From Nitrosospira briensis (lineage in GTDB: Bacteria; Pseudomonadota; Gammaproteobacteria; Burkholderiales; Nitrosomonadaceae), in assembly GCF_900115125.1 (NCBI RefSeq), contig NZ_FOVJ01000005.1, positions 62,001 to 126,000 on the forward strand: a stretch of DNA of 64,000 nt. Direction: 5' to 3'. Each line of letters starts with the position of its first letter. The first letter of the stretch is position 1. The notes beneath the pieces are model-generated. The model saw nothing but the letters and a program-made list of their open reading frames with translations, made no database searches and was not told the DNA's origin. Shown here one piece after another: positions 46,050 through 55,511 of the stretch. Position numbers and translations under genes: made by a program.

Positions 46050-46436
46050 TCATGCAGACTCTCGCCTTACCAGGGATAGACTCGCGTCGGCAGTCAGGCC
46101 GCCAAGAAAGCGCTGGAACCGCGAATCTCCCATCAGCACCGTACGGACATCAATTACAAGACGTAAACGTCCGCTTTCCAGCCTCAGAAGCTTCAAATAA
46201 CTCGGGAAGGCATGATTTGCGGGTACAGCAATGCCGTTGCCGGGACGTTCGGCCGGGTAGCTTACCCATTCAGGCACCAGGCCGGATTGCCGTATGGCGG
46301 CTTCGGATTCCTCGAATACATATGTGGTAATTCCGATCGCAATACTCGTCCAGGAGCTGATCGGTACAAGTGGCTGCGTTTCCTGAGAACTGGACTGCGC
46401 GGCTTGTGGCGGCTCGCGCTTGGGTTTGGCGTTCAT
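46050..46436 (-). CDS. Hypothetical protein (128 residues)
   Basis: The ATG (CAT 46434-46436) follows a strong SD (AGAGGAG, about 5 bases), which supports a real gene. A longer reading frame upstream to 46520 is less likely. The N-terminal 25 residues are Pro/Gln/Ser-rich and hydrophilic (MNAKPKREPPQAAQSSSQET). The rest looks folded: SWTSIAIGITTYVFEESEAA, YLKLLRLESGRLRLVIDVRT, and a C-terminal FQRFLGGLTADAS. No family was recognised and there is no signal peptide. It lies about 210 bp downstream of mnmC on the same strand. Confidence 0.6.
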   Translation of the reverse strand: MNAKPKREPPQAAQSSSQETQPLVPISSWTSIAIGITTYVFEESEAAIRQSGLVPEWVSYPAERPGNGIAVPANHAFPSYLKLLRLESGRLRLVIDVRTVLMGDSRFQRFLGGLTADASLSLVRRESA

Positions 46437-46649
46437 AAAACTCCTCTGTAGCGGTGCAAAACTCGCTCCTCTCCACGTGGATTGAGTGGCGGGAATGGGA
46501 TCCAGGTAAAAAAACGGCATTCGAATCCGCCATATCGAGGCGAATATCGGGAAGACGTCGGGCGTATTTTATGGGTTTTAACGCTTGTTGCCTATTGGAC
46601 TGAAGTACAACCACGGGGCTGTCGCAGGAGAGGGTTGTCCGTCCCTGAC

Positions 46650-48503
46650 TTATCCGGACGGGTTCTCTCGCTTGAGCCGTCCGGCAGGAGCCAATGCATT
46701 TACCACGGCTGACGGCAAGGGCAACAATTGACCGCATGAGGCGGCCGCGATCAATTCACCGGACAGTCCCGCCGTTATAATGCCGCGAGTGCCGTGGCCA
46801 AGGCTGGTATAGAGCCTGGGCGACAGTTCTCCCACCAGGGGCATGGCGCCGGGAACCGAAGCTCTTACCGATGCCCGGCCGCCCAATTGCCGGGCGTCGA
46901 ACGAATCGCGATCCGTTACCCTTGCCAGATCCGCGGACATTTCCGCCAGCCTGGACAAGTTCTCCTCGTGGTCTGATGCGCGCAAGTCAATTGACTCATC
47001 ATTGAAGCCATGTGTCGCTCCCACCATGTGCATTCCTTCGATGGAAGGAACCAGATAGCCACTCGCGCATACAACGGTGCGAAGGTTTTCGCTATTAGGC
47101 GTTGGAGGTAGCGCAGTGATCTGCCCCCGGACCGGAGTCAGCGGCAAGCATGCCAATGGCGCAAATGACTTTACCTGATACGCAGTGCATACGACGACCA
47201 CTTCTGCCTCATAAGACCAGGTTTGCTCACACTGGTTCCTTCCCTGCACACGCCAGCCACTGTCCGCCGCTGTCAACGACTCAACGAGATGTCCTATGTG
47301 GTGGGTAATGGTTTGGCTCTCTGCCAGGGCCGCGCACATTTTGGGCGGAACCAGCCAACCGCCCGCGGGAAACCAGAGGCCCCCATGCGTAAGTTCGATC
47401 CCGGCCAGAAGGGACGCCTCAGCCGCATCCACTCTTTTTAATATATGTGACGGCCAGTCGAGGGCTGCCAGCTTACCGATCCGCTTTGCTTCTTCCCCGG
47501 AAAATGCTAACTGCAATTCTCCACATTCGGCGCGGACGGTACCATCGACAGGCAGTTTTTCATCAAGCAATGCAAGCGCGTGCCCATAGGAAGCGAGCAC
47601 GAAGCGTTGCAGGGAGTTCATGCCTGCGCTCAGGCGGGTATGCAGTATACCGCAGGGATTGCCTGAGGCCCCTGTAGCCAGTGCGGAAGCACGTTCGATC
47701 AACTTGACGGAAATGCCGCGCATTGCCAATGCTGAGGCAGCGGCACAGCCGGCCAGGCCTCCGCCGATAACAATAGCTGTTGCAGGAGTGGTTCGTATTG
47801 AGGGCGAGCCGGGAAGATGACCCTGCAACATTTCGCGCTTACGGCCGAAGCCAGGCAACTTGCTTACCTGAAAGCCAGCTTGCGCAAGGCCGCGCCGTAC
47901 CTCCCCTGCACAGGTATAGCTTGCAAACGTGGCACCCGGACGGGAAGCGCGCACAACACTTTCGAAAACCTGCTGCGTCCACATTCCGGGATTGCGTGCG
48001 GGTGAAAAGCCATCCAGAAACCAGGCATCTATGCCGCTGCGGGTTTCAGCCAGCGCGTCGGCTACATCGCCTATCACCAGCGTGAGACGTACCCGTCCGC
48101 AAGCAAAGCTCCACCGATTCCAGCCCGGTACGCGACGGCGCCAGCGCGCGATGAGTTCGTCCGCATATTTCCGCAACTCCGGCCAAAGCGCCAGCGCGTT
48201 GCTCAATTCCCCATCGTCGAGCGGATATTTTTCGACGCTGAAAAAATCCAGGCTGCATCCCAATGAGGACAAGGATGGGGCGACTTCATCGAACAGTTGC
48301 CAGGCGCATAAAAAGCTAAGCCCGGTGCCGAATCCTGTCTCGCCTATCGCGAATCCGTCGCCATGGGGCAACGATGCAAAGCGTTCAGCGAGCCGGTTAC
48401 CTTGCAGGAAAACGTGTCGTTTCTCCGCTAATCCGGAATCCCTGGAAAAATAGACATCGCCGAAGCGGGTGGAAAACGGCTGGCGATTTTGCCATTCAAG
48501 CAT
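46650..48503 (-). CDS. mnmC: Bifunctional tRNA mnm5s2U biosynthesis protein MnmC
   Basis: The 617-residue protein fuses an N-terminal SAM methyltransferase (MnmD; GETGFGTGLSFLCAWQL, DAWFLDGFSPARNPGMW) with a C-terminal FAD oxidoreductase (AIVIGGGLAGCAAASALAMR, and HGTRGIITAGLSGELIAA near the end). It completes 5-methylaminomethyl-2-thiouridine at the wobble position of tRNAs for Lys, Glu and Gln: the FAD domain removes carboxymethyl and the methyltransferase adds methyl. Slightly shorter than E. coli MnmC (668). It starts 12 bp after the terC-like gene, so co-transcription is likely. Confidence 0.95.
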   Translation of the reverse strand: MLEWQNRQPFSTRFGDVYFSRDSGLAEKRHVFLQGNRLAERFASLPHGDGFAIGETGFGTGLSFLCAWQLFDEVAPSLSSLGCSLDFFSVEKYPLDDGELSNALALWPELRKYADELIARWRRRVPGWNRWSFACGRVRLTLVIGDVADALAETRSGIDAWFLDGFSPARNPGMWTQQVFESVVRASRPGATFASYTCAGEVRRGLAQAGFQVSKLPGFGRKREMLQGHLPGSPSIRTTPATAIVIGGGLAGCAAASALAMRGISVKLIERASALATGASGNPCGILHTRLSAGMNSLQRFVLASYGHALALLDEKLPVDGTVRAECGELQLAFSGEEAKRIGKLAALDWPSHILKRVDAAEASLLAGIELTHGGLWFPAGGWLVPPKMCAALAESQTITHHIGHLVESLTAADSGWRVQGRNQCEQTWSYEAEVVVVCTAYQVKSFAPLACLPLTPVRGQITALPPTPNSENLRTVVCASGYLVPSIEGMHMVGATHGFNDESIDLRASDHEENLSRLAEMSADLARVTDRDSFDARQLGGRASVRASVPGAMPLVGELSPRLYTSLGHGTRGIITAGLSGELIAAASCGQLLPLPSAVVNALAPAGRLKRENPSG

Positions 48504-48515
48504 GTGTCAAGGCAT

Positions 48516-49265
48516 TCAATCCATTTTGCTTATATGCCTGTGCAATTTGACCGTATCCCTGCTTTTTTTTCGCATTCGAAGGTTGAGAAATTCCACACTG
48601 ACTGAAAATGCCATTGCAAAATAAATGTAGCCTTTCGGGACGTGTACTTCGAAACCTTCGGCAATCAGTGTCATCCCTACCAATATCAAAAAAGAAAGCG
48701 CAAGAATCTTGATGGTCGGGTGGGCTTCTACGAAATCACCTATGGGCTTGGCTGCCATCAGCATAACCAGTACCGCCAGAATGATGGCGATTGCCATCAA
48801 GCTGATATGCTCAACCAGACCAACAGCGGTTATGACAGAATCCAGCGAGAATATAATATCAAGTATGGCGATCTGCAGCAGTACAGTTCCCATGGTGGCG
48901 GCCACGATCGTCTTGCCGCTTTCTTCTACGCCTTCGAGGCTGCTGTGTATTTCATGGGTGGCTTTGTAGAGCAGAAACAGGCCTCCTCCGATTAGTACGA
49001 CATCCCGCCCTGAAACCGAATTGCCGAATAAGGTAAACCAGGGCTTGGTTAAGCCCATCACCCACGAAATCGAGAACAGCAAACCAAGGCGAGTAATCAT
49101 GGCAAGGCCAAGACCCAGCCTTCTCGCGAAATTACGTTGAGCTTCGGGAAGACGGCCTACCAGAATCGAGATGAAAATAATGTTGTCTATACCCAGGACA
49201 ATTTCCAGCGCAGTTAACGTGGTTAACGCTATCCACGCTTCCGGACTTGTCAGCCACTCAAACAT
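48516..49265 (-). CDS. TerC family integral membrane protein
   Basis: The 249-residue protein has about seven TM helices, with LTALEIVLGIDNIIFISILV near the N-terminus and IAILDIIFSLDSVITAVGLV in the middle. The conserved acidic DN and DS residues are proposed metal-binding sites of TerC/Alx proteins, which handle Mn2+ or act in tellurite resistance. The C-terminal end is a short basic tail. GGAAG 6 bases before the ATG serves as SD. It heads the terC-mnmC pair. Confidence 0.92.
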   Translation of the reverse strand: MFEWLTSPEAWIALTTLTALEIVLGIDNIIFISILVGRLPEAQRNFARRLGLGLAMITRLGLLFSISWVMGLTKPWFTLFGNSVSGRDVVLIGGGLFLLYKATHEIHSSLEGVEESGKTIVAATMGTVLLQIAILDIIFSLDSVITAVGLVEHISLMAIAIILAVLVMLMAAKPIGDFVEAHPTIKILALSFLILVGMTLIAEGFEVHVPKGYIYFAMAFSVSVEFLNLRMRKKSRDTVKLHRHISKMD

Positions 49266-49501
49266 CGGTTTCTTCCATTTTCAGCTTGTCCCGTCAGTAT
49301 CTATTTTAATTTGAACGCCGCAATAGGGTTCTGCTCGTTTTAACCTAAATCAGGTAGTTGAACGGGCGTTGAGTGTGCATTTTTGAGATGCAGGGGCCGT
49401 TCACCATAAAGCTTCTTTTTGGATTACTGAGTTGGGTTTCGCGGATCGCGATGAGGAACATTTGTGCAGCGATAATGGGGAAACGACGCTGTTTTCAGCT
49501 T

Positions 49502-50482
49502 TTATTTTATCACGCCCAGGCTTACCGCGAACCAGCAATGGGGGTCGGTCCAGGTATGTTCCAACTGGAAACCGCCGTGCTGGAGCAAGTCCCCCAGGCG
49601 CTCCAGGGTGTATTTATAGCTGTTTTCCGTATGAATACGCTCACCTTGACCGAACCGTATCGTCGTATCAAGGGCATCGACTCTGACTGACTGGGAACGC
49701 GCGCTTTCCAGATGCAGTTCGATCCGTGATGCCGCCTCATTCCAGAATGATACATGGTAAAAGGCCTCAGGCTCAAAATGGCCGCCCAGTTCGCGATTGA
49801 TCCGGATGAGAAGATTTTTATTGAACGAAGCCGTTATTCCCGCGCTGTCATTATATGCGGCTTGCATGACGCCGCTATCCTTCACGAGATCGACCCCGAG
49901 CAATAGCTGATCTCCACTCGACAGGTGCTGCGCGACATTTTGCAGCAGGGTGATAGCGTCGACATGTTCCAGGTTGCCGATACTCGAACCGATGTACAAA
50001 ACCAGGCGTGGCCGGGCCTGCAGTTCGAGAAAGGCCAGGTCTTCAAAATCCCCAATCTGGGGATGCACGTTCACCGCCTGTAATTCTTTTTCCACTTCGT
50101 CTTTCGCCAGCTTCAGTGCAGCATCGGATACATCGAGGGGGAAGTAATTTACGCTGAATTGCCGCCGCAGCAATGAACGCAACAGAATGCGCGTCTTGGT
50201 GGCAGTGCCGGCACCGAGTTCGCCGACAGAAACGTTCTTGCCGAGCCGGGAACATATTTCGTCTGCATGGGTCATCAATATGGCGGCTTCTGTACGTGTC
50301 GGGTAATACTCTGGCAAACACGTAATTTGCTCAAACAAAGCCGAACCTTCTGCATCATAGAGCAGCTTCGGCGGCAGGCTTTTAGGCGTGCGGGAAAGGC
50401 CTTCCAGCACGTCCCCGGCTATCTCAGAAACCGGAATCGACGCCGGAACCGGTACCCGCTTCAATTGTTCGGGCCTGATCAT
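49502..50482 (-). CDS. egtD: L-histidine N-alpha-methyltransferase EgtD (ergothioneine biosynthesis)
   Basis: The 326-residue SAM enzyme trimethylates histidine to hercynine. Markers: [35 protein letters not shown], the SAM loop [16 protein letters not shown], and [18 protein letters not shown]; the histidine-binding region [19 protein letters not shown] is present. The ATG overlaps the egtB stop (ATGA, 50479-50482), so the genes are coupled. With EgtB this is the short, glutamate-cysteine-ligase-free arrangement (no egtA, egtC or egtE in the window). Confidence 0.93.
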   Translation of the reverse strand: MIRPEQLKRVPVPASIPVSEIAGDVLEGLSRTPKSLPPKLLYDAEGSALFEQITCLPEYYPTRTEAAILMTHADEICSRLGKNVSVGELGAGTATKTRILLRSLLRRQFSVNYFPLDVSDAALKLAKDEVEKELQAVNVHPQIGDFEDLAFLELQARPRLVLYIGSSIGNLEHVDAITLLQNVAQHLSSGDQLLLGVDLVKDSGVMQAAYNDSAGITASFNKNLLIRINRELGGHFEPEAFYHVSFWNEAASRIELHLESARSQSVRVDALDTTIRFGQGERIHTENSYKYTLERLGDLLQHGGFQLEHTWTDPHCWFAVSLGVIK

Positions 50483-51787
50483 AGGCTAACTCCATCATGA
50501 GCCAACCGTATTCCGGAGAACTGCCAGCGCATCTGTGGAAGAAAAAAGTTGCGGTAAGATTTACGTATATGCGATTGGGGCGTAACGCAGGACCCACCGC
50601 GTAAAACCATTTGGTTACACATGAATTTGCCGTTGTATTCGCCTTCAGCGCCTTGGGGTGAGCAATAACCCGGATAAGCGGAGTAGGAACTTGACGTCCA
50701 CTCCCATGTGTCTCCAAAGATCTGTTGCAGGTCACCCTGTTGTGCTGCCTGGGCAAGCGGCCTGGGATGATAATTTTCGTTTTCCAGCAGATTCCCGGAT
50801 ATTCTGGCGGTGTTCCCGGTGGAACCGGCGGCAACCTCCCATTCGAACTCGGTGGGGCAAGCGCGCACCCGCCCACCGGGCAAACGCATCAGCTTCGTAA
50901 AAGCTCACGTGGCATACCGGTTCGGCGGGGTTTAGCGGCAGCATGCCCCGGCATGTGAACTGCGTCCAGTCATTCCCTGCCTGTTCCCAATAAAGCGGCG
51001 CGGTCCATCCGTTCTCGCAAACGTGATCCCATGCGTCCGAGAGCCACAATTCTGCACGGCTATAACCACCATCGGCCATGAAGGCAAGGTATTCCTTGTT
51101 GGTAACAAGCCGGGATGCAATACGGAATGGGTTTATATAGGTGTAATGCCGAGGTAATTCGTTGTCAAATGCAAAGCCGCATGAATCGTGCCCAGATTCG
51201 TGAATACCGCCATCGAAACAGCACCACGCCAACGGCGGCGCAGCAGAAGCTTCAACAATGCGAACCTGGCCTGGCTGATAACCGGGCCGCAGGGGATTGA
51301 CCCAGAATGCATGTTTGATATCAGTTACGATTAACTCCTGATGTTGCTGCTCGTGGTTCAATCCCAGTTCGAGCAATCGCAAAACCTCGACAGAAGCGCC
51401 ACAATGGAGTAGTTCATGGATGCTGTTATCAACGTGGGCACGATAAAGGCGAACCTGATCAAGGGTCGGGCGGGAGAGCGTTCCACGTATGGTGCGATGG
51501 GGGTGCCCTCCCAGCCGTTTGTAGTATGAATTAAACAGGAAGCCGAATCGCGCATTGAACGGAGCATAGCCCTCCATATGCGGCGTCAGGATAAATGTTT
51601 CGAAGAACCACGTCGTGTGCGCGATATGCCACTTTGCCGGGCTCGCGTCAGGCATGGATTGAACCATTTGATCCTCTGGCGACAGCGGTTCCACGAGATT
51701 CAACGTTTGGCTTCGAACTTCGTCGTATTGCTCTAGCCATTTGCGTAGTAGCGAAGATTCGGTATGTCGACTGGAAGTTTCCGGCAT
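50479..51787 (-). pseudogene. egtB: Ergothioneine biosynthesis protein EgtB, frameshifted
   Basis: Two frames together encode a normal EgtB of about 435 residues. The first (from 51787) has the DinB-like iron ligands in WHIAHTTWFFE and NHEQQHQELIV, then the start of the formylglycine-enzyme-like domain up to [10 protein letters not shown]. The second continues [35 protein letters not shown] and ends [11 protein letters not shown]. The junction is a CCCC run (minus strand, plus positions 50854-50857) where CCC would keep the frame, so one extra C breaks the gene. EgtB is the non-heme iron sulfoxide synthase joining hercynine and a thiol. It may be a sequencing error; the downstream frame is fully conserved. 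Confidence 0.9.
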
Positions 51788-52191
51788 GGTTATCTCGTTG
51801 TTGAATTCTTCGAATGGATTGCGACGCTATGTTCCAATAGTTTTTGGCAAGCTGTTCCCGAATACCCCTGCTGCGTGAATCCATTCTTCTAATTAACAGT
51901 TCGCCAATGGCATTAGTCGTGTCATGGATTTTCCATAAACCTGAGTGATCGCTCTGTGCGCTGTCAGACATACGAAGCAGCCCGGCACACGTTGCTCGGG
52001 CCATGAGTCTTGCTGCGGCAGAAAAAAACTGCCTTTGTACGATACCGCACTGACCCGATCTCGTTGCTGAAGCATCCTGTACCCGTCTGAAGCGCTTCAG
52101 AATTGAATCGGAGCGAACAGGGATGAAATAAGAGCATCTGAAATCTGAAGAAGAAGCATTGAGATCCACCTACTTTTACAGGAGACAGACC
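51788..52191. other. Intergenic region between egtB and the PRC-barrel gene
   Basis: Divergent promoters for both genes must lie here, but no convincing -35/-10 pair was seen. A perfect 16-bp palindrome occupies 52086-52101. The remainder shows no supportable gene. Confidence 0.45.
52086..52101. promoter_or_regulatory. 16-bp perfect palindrome upstream of the PRC-barrel gene
   Basis: TCTGAAGCGCTTCAGA, centred 98 bases before the PRC-barrel start codon. Its dyad symmetry and location fit an operator for a dimeric regulator. Confidence 0.4.
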
Positions 52192-52731
52192 ATGAGCTAC
52201 GAAGATCGCGATACTTACGGCATGTACAAAAGCGAAACGTACAAAAGCTATGACGAGAAGGGGCCGGGTCCTCGCCTGATGGGGGCCGACACCCTCATCG
52301 GAGAAGATGTGTATAACCACAAAGATGAAGACCTCGGTGACATCAAGGAAATCATGCTGGATATGAACAACGGCAAAATCGCTTACGCTGTATTGTCATT
52401 CGGCGGATTCATGGGCATTGCCAACAAGCTCTTCGCCGTGCCCTGGAATGCGCTGAAGCTCGATACCGGGAACAAGCGCTTTATACTCAACGTGGATAAG
52501 GAACGTCTTGAGAGCGCACCGGGATTCGACAAGGATAACTGGCCCGATATGGCTGACCCCACCTGGCAGAGCACAATACATTCCTATTACGGAACAAAGT
52601 CGTACACTGACACAAGCTACACGGACACAAAATCCACCAAGGATTACACGACGCCAGCTCATAAAAACAACGAAAGAATAATACCGGTCGCGCCTGTTGG
52701 CACCGATCATGTCAAACATGACATCGACTGA
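52192..52731 (+). CDS. PRC-barrel domain protein
   Basis: The start at 52192 has a good SD (AGGAG) and gives 179 residues. The N-terminus is rich in Tyr/Lys/Asp (YKSETYKSYDEKG). A PRC-barrel core follows: LMGADTLIGEDVYNHKDEDL, GDIKEIMLDMNNGKIAYAVL, then FAVPWNALKLDTGNKRFILN. The C-terminal 50 residues are low complexity with short repeats (SYTDTSYTDTKSTKDYTT). PRC-barrel proteins of this kind are often stress- or photosynthesis-related cytoplasmic proteins; function here is unknown. The gene ends before a bidirectional terminator. Confidence 0.88.
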   Translation: MSYEDRDTYGMYKSETYKSYDEKGPGPRLMGADTLIGEDVYNHKDEDLGDIKEIMLDMNNGKIAYAVLSFGGFMGIANKLFAVPWNALKLDTGNKRFILNVDKERLESAPGFDKDNWPDMADPTWQSTIHSYYGTKSYTDTSYTDTKSTKDYTTPAHKNNERIIPVAPVGTDHVKHDID

Positions 52732-52812
52732 TCAAGTAAAAAGGCAGCCGGGGCAAGATATGGTTCACAGGTAAGTACGGATTCATATCTCGCTATCGGC
52801 TGGATCGGGAAC

Positions 52813-52870
52813 TGAGCAATATAAAACAAGAGAGGCAGGTTATCTTGCCTCTCTTGTTTTATATTGCTCA
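52813..52870. terminator. Bidirectional terminator: 25-bp perfect inverted repeat
   Basis: Left arm 52813-52837 and right arm 52846-52870 are perfectly complementary, with an 8-base loop. Each arm has an A/T tract beside a GC-rich stem (AAAACAAGAGAGGCA / TGCCTCTCTTGTTTT), so it can terminate both the PRC-barrel gene and the convergent helicase gene. The helicase stop codon lies in the loop (52840-52842), and its last codons form the right arm. Confidence 0.9.
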
Positions 52871-55275
52871 ACCTTCCACCAGGCGGGTAATAGTCGAAGA
52901 ACATCGGGTCGCGTAAACCTGTCGTCAATAAGGTAAATAACGCCCTGGTCCAGATGAGTGCGAATGACGCGGCCTGCGGCCTGCACCACCTTCTGTATGC
53001 CTGGAAAGAGATAAGTGTAGTCGTGACCGGCCTTGAAGGCCGCATCCATGCGCTGCTTGATTTGCTCGTTGACGGGATTGATCTGCGCCAGCCCGAGGGT
53101 TGCGATAAAGGCTCCCGTCAGGCGCTTGCCGGGGAGGTCGACGCCTTCGGCAAAGGATCCGCCAAGCACGGCAAATCCTATCCCGTGTCCCGCAGGGGTG
53201 AAGCGTGCCAGAAAGTCCGCCTTTTCAGCCTCTTCCATTCCACGCGTTTGCTCCCAGACGGGAATTTCCGGGTATCTTGCCCTGAACAACAGCGCGACCA
53301 TCTGCAAGTAGTCGAAGCTGCTGAAGAATGCCAGATAATTTCCAGGCATTGTTTTATATTGGCCGGCTATCAAATCAGCAATAGGCGAAACAGAACGCTC
53401 GCGATGCTGATAACGGGTAGAAATGTCGCTGACGATTCGTACTGATAATTGCTCGGCTTTGAATGGCGATTCCACGTCTATCCACGCAGCGTTCTCCGGC
53501 AGGCCCAGCGTGTTGCCGTAGAAACGCCAGGGTGTCAATGTAGCGGAAAATAACGCCGTTGACTGAGCGGCCGCAAAACGCGGCGCCAGTAAGGGCCCTG
53601 GAATAATATTTCTGAGGCAGAGTACTGCGCAGGACCGGTTCTTTTTTACGACGCTGTTTACAGAGCTCTTTTCAGGATTTCTCGTAACCTTCGTTATATC
53701 GAATAGCGAGTGCTCATCAAACAACTCGCTCACTCGGCAGAAGTGCAAGGCATCGAAGTAGAAGCGTTGCAGTTCCCGGTTTATGCCCGTCGGGTTATTG
53801 GTCAGATAATCCGTGATCGCCGTAATCGCTTGCTGTAACTCAGTAAGAAATTTATCCGGTAAAGCGGAATAAACCCGGTAAGCATGTTCCTGATCCTTGT
53901 GCAATTCATTCCAGCGGCGATTGACGCGATCAAGAATCTTCTTGAGTGCCATCGGCGCCGAACGGCGCATCGCTTTAAAAGCTGCCTGATCCAGCTCCGC
54001 CGAATACATCTTTCGTCCGCGCTCCAGCAGGTTGTGCGCCTCATCCACCAAAACGGTGACGCGCCACTGATTGGCGCTGGCCAAGCCGTATAGCAAGGCG
54101 CTCAGATCGAAGTAGTGGTTGTAGTCGCCCACGACTACATCACACCAGCGCACTAAATCCTGGCCGAGATAGTAGGGACAAACCTGATGCTCGCTGGCGA
54201 CGGCTCGCAGTGCATCCTTATTCAATACAGCCCCGTCTCCGCCATTTATCGAACCAATCGCCAGTGCAGCGGTTCTTGCTGCGGGCAAGCGGTCATAAAA
54301 CCCGCTTGCAAGGGGGCAGGAGTCGCCGTGACAGGCTTTATCGGGATGTTCGCATGCCTTATCCCGGGCTACCAGTTCAAGCACTCGCAGCGCTAATGCC
54401 GGTTCCTTGTTTTTAATTAACGTGAGTGCGTCGAGCGCAAGTTTCCGGCCTGACGTCTTCGCCGTCAGGTAAAAAATCTTGTCCAGTTCCTGCCGGGGGC
54501 AGGCCTTCAAAAGAGGGAATAGGGTGCCGATTGTTTTGCCTATGCCGGTGGGCGCCTGGGCGATAAGGCATCGGCCTGCTGAGGCCGTCTTGTACACAGC
54601 CTCAGCCAGTGGACGTTGGCCCTGGCGGAAGGATGGATGGGGGAAGCGCAGGGAGTTTAACGCTTCATTCCTCATCGTGCGGTGGGCCAGTTCCTGTTCG
54701 GCCCAATTCAGAAAGCATTCGCACCGGCTTTCGAAGTACTGCTTGAGCGAACCCACATCATGGGTTTCGCTCAACCACGTTTCTTTCTTGCTGACGATAT
54801 CGAAGTAGATCAGTGCCAGACGAATCTCGGATAAATCCAGCTTCTGGCAGAGCAACCAGCCATATATTTTGACCTGCGCCCAATGCAGTTGACGATGATT
54901 GTCCGGCATGGCGCCGAGGTCACCCCGAAAAGTCTTGATCTCTTCGACCTGATTTTGAACCGGGTCAAAACCGTCTGCCCGCCCCCGGATGAGCAAGTGT
55001 TTATACTCGCCTGCGAGACTTACTTCCCTTTGGTAATTGGCCGGGCGGCGCAACATTACAACTCCATGCCCGGCAATGCCTTCCTGCGCGGAAGGCGTGG
55101 GGGTGAAGCGCAGATCGAGATCCCCTTCTTTGGCGGTGAATTCGCACAGGGCGCGCACGGATACCGTATATTTTATTTGGTGTTCCGTATGAGCCTGCGG
55201 GTCAATCCCTTGAACTACCCCTGCGCCAGGAGTGCGTTTTGGCCCGGTCGGCGCATGAATCAAGCCGTTACTCAT
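52840..55275 (-). CDS. ATP-dependent DNA helicase, DinG/XPD type, with N-terminal PD-(D/E)XK nuclease domain
   Basis: An 811-residue superfamily 2 helicase. The first 200 residues hold a Cas4/RecB-like nuclease signature (GRADGFDP with Asp101, then EEIK at 111-114). Walker A is APTGIGKT (about 241-248). Fe-S cysteines of XPD-like helicases are at about 308, 315, 320 (KACEHPDKACHGDSCPL) and 366 (VCPYYLG). DEAH is VDEAHNLL at 410-417, and motif VI is KVVQAAGRVIRTHLDQG. It probably unwinds and cuts DNA in repair. GAGG lies 6 bases before the ATG. No neighbouring repair genes. The C-terminal codons overlap the terminator palindrome. Confidence 0.9.
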   Translation of the reverse strand: MSNGLIHAPTGPKRTPGAGVVQGIDPQAHTEHQIKYTVSVRALCEFTAKEGDLDLRFTPTPSAQEGIAGHGVVMLRRPANYQREVSLAGEYKHLLIRGRADGFDPVQNQVEEIKTFRGDLGAMPDNHRQLHWAQVKIYGWLLCQKLDLSEIRLALIYFDIVSKKETWLSETHDVGSLKQYFESRCECFLNWAEQELAHRTMRNEALNSLRFPHPSFRQGQRPLAEAVYKTASAGRCLIAQAPTGIGKTIGTLFPLLKACPRQELDKIFYLTAKTSGRKLALDALTLIKNKEPALALRVLELVARDKACEHPDKACHGDSCPLASGFYDRLPAARTAALAIGSINGGDGAVLNKDALRAVASEHQVCPYYLGQDLVRWCDVVVGDYNHYFDLSALLYGLASANQWRVTVLVDEAHNLLERGRKMYSAELDQAAFKAMRRSAPMALKKILDRVNRRWNELHKDQEHAYRVYSALPDKFLTELQQAITAITDYLTNNPTGINRELQRFYFDALHFCRVSELFDEHSLFDITKVTRNPEKSSVNSVVKKNRSCAVLCLRNIIPGPLLAPRFAAAQSTALFSATLTPWRFYGNTLGLPENAAWIDVESPFKAEQLSVRIVSDISTRYQHRERSVSPIADLIAGQYKTMPGNYLAFFSSFDYLQMVALLFRARYPEIPVWEQTRGMEEAEKADFLARFTPAGHGIGFAVLGGSFAEGVDLPGKRLTGAFIATLGLAQINPVNEQIKQRMDAAFKAGHDYTYLFPGIQKVVQAAGRVIRTHLDQGVIYLIDDRFTRPDVLRLLPAWWKVEQYKTREAR

Positions 55276-55511
55276 TATGCCTCGCCCGCAATGCTTTTTT
55301 GCCCGGAAATCGGCATAACGATTATCGCCGACTTCAGGATGTCCATCGTTTCGTTAATGAAATGAGCACCATTAATATGGATCAAAAACCGATTTATTGC
55401 CGAGGGCACGGTCCTTGATGTCATACGTGGCAGTTCCTGCCCCGATTGTTATCAAAATCATCAGGAATCAGCTTTTAATTTTTACCGCTACAGGCTGTTA
55501 AACTCTGCGAG

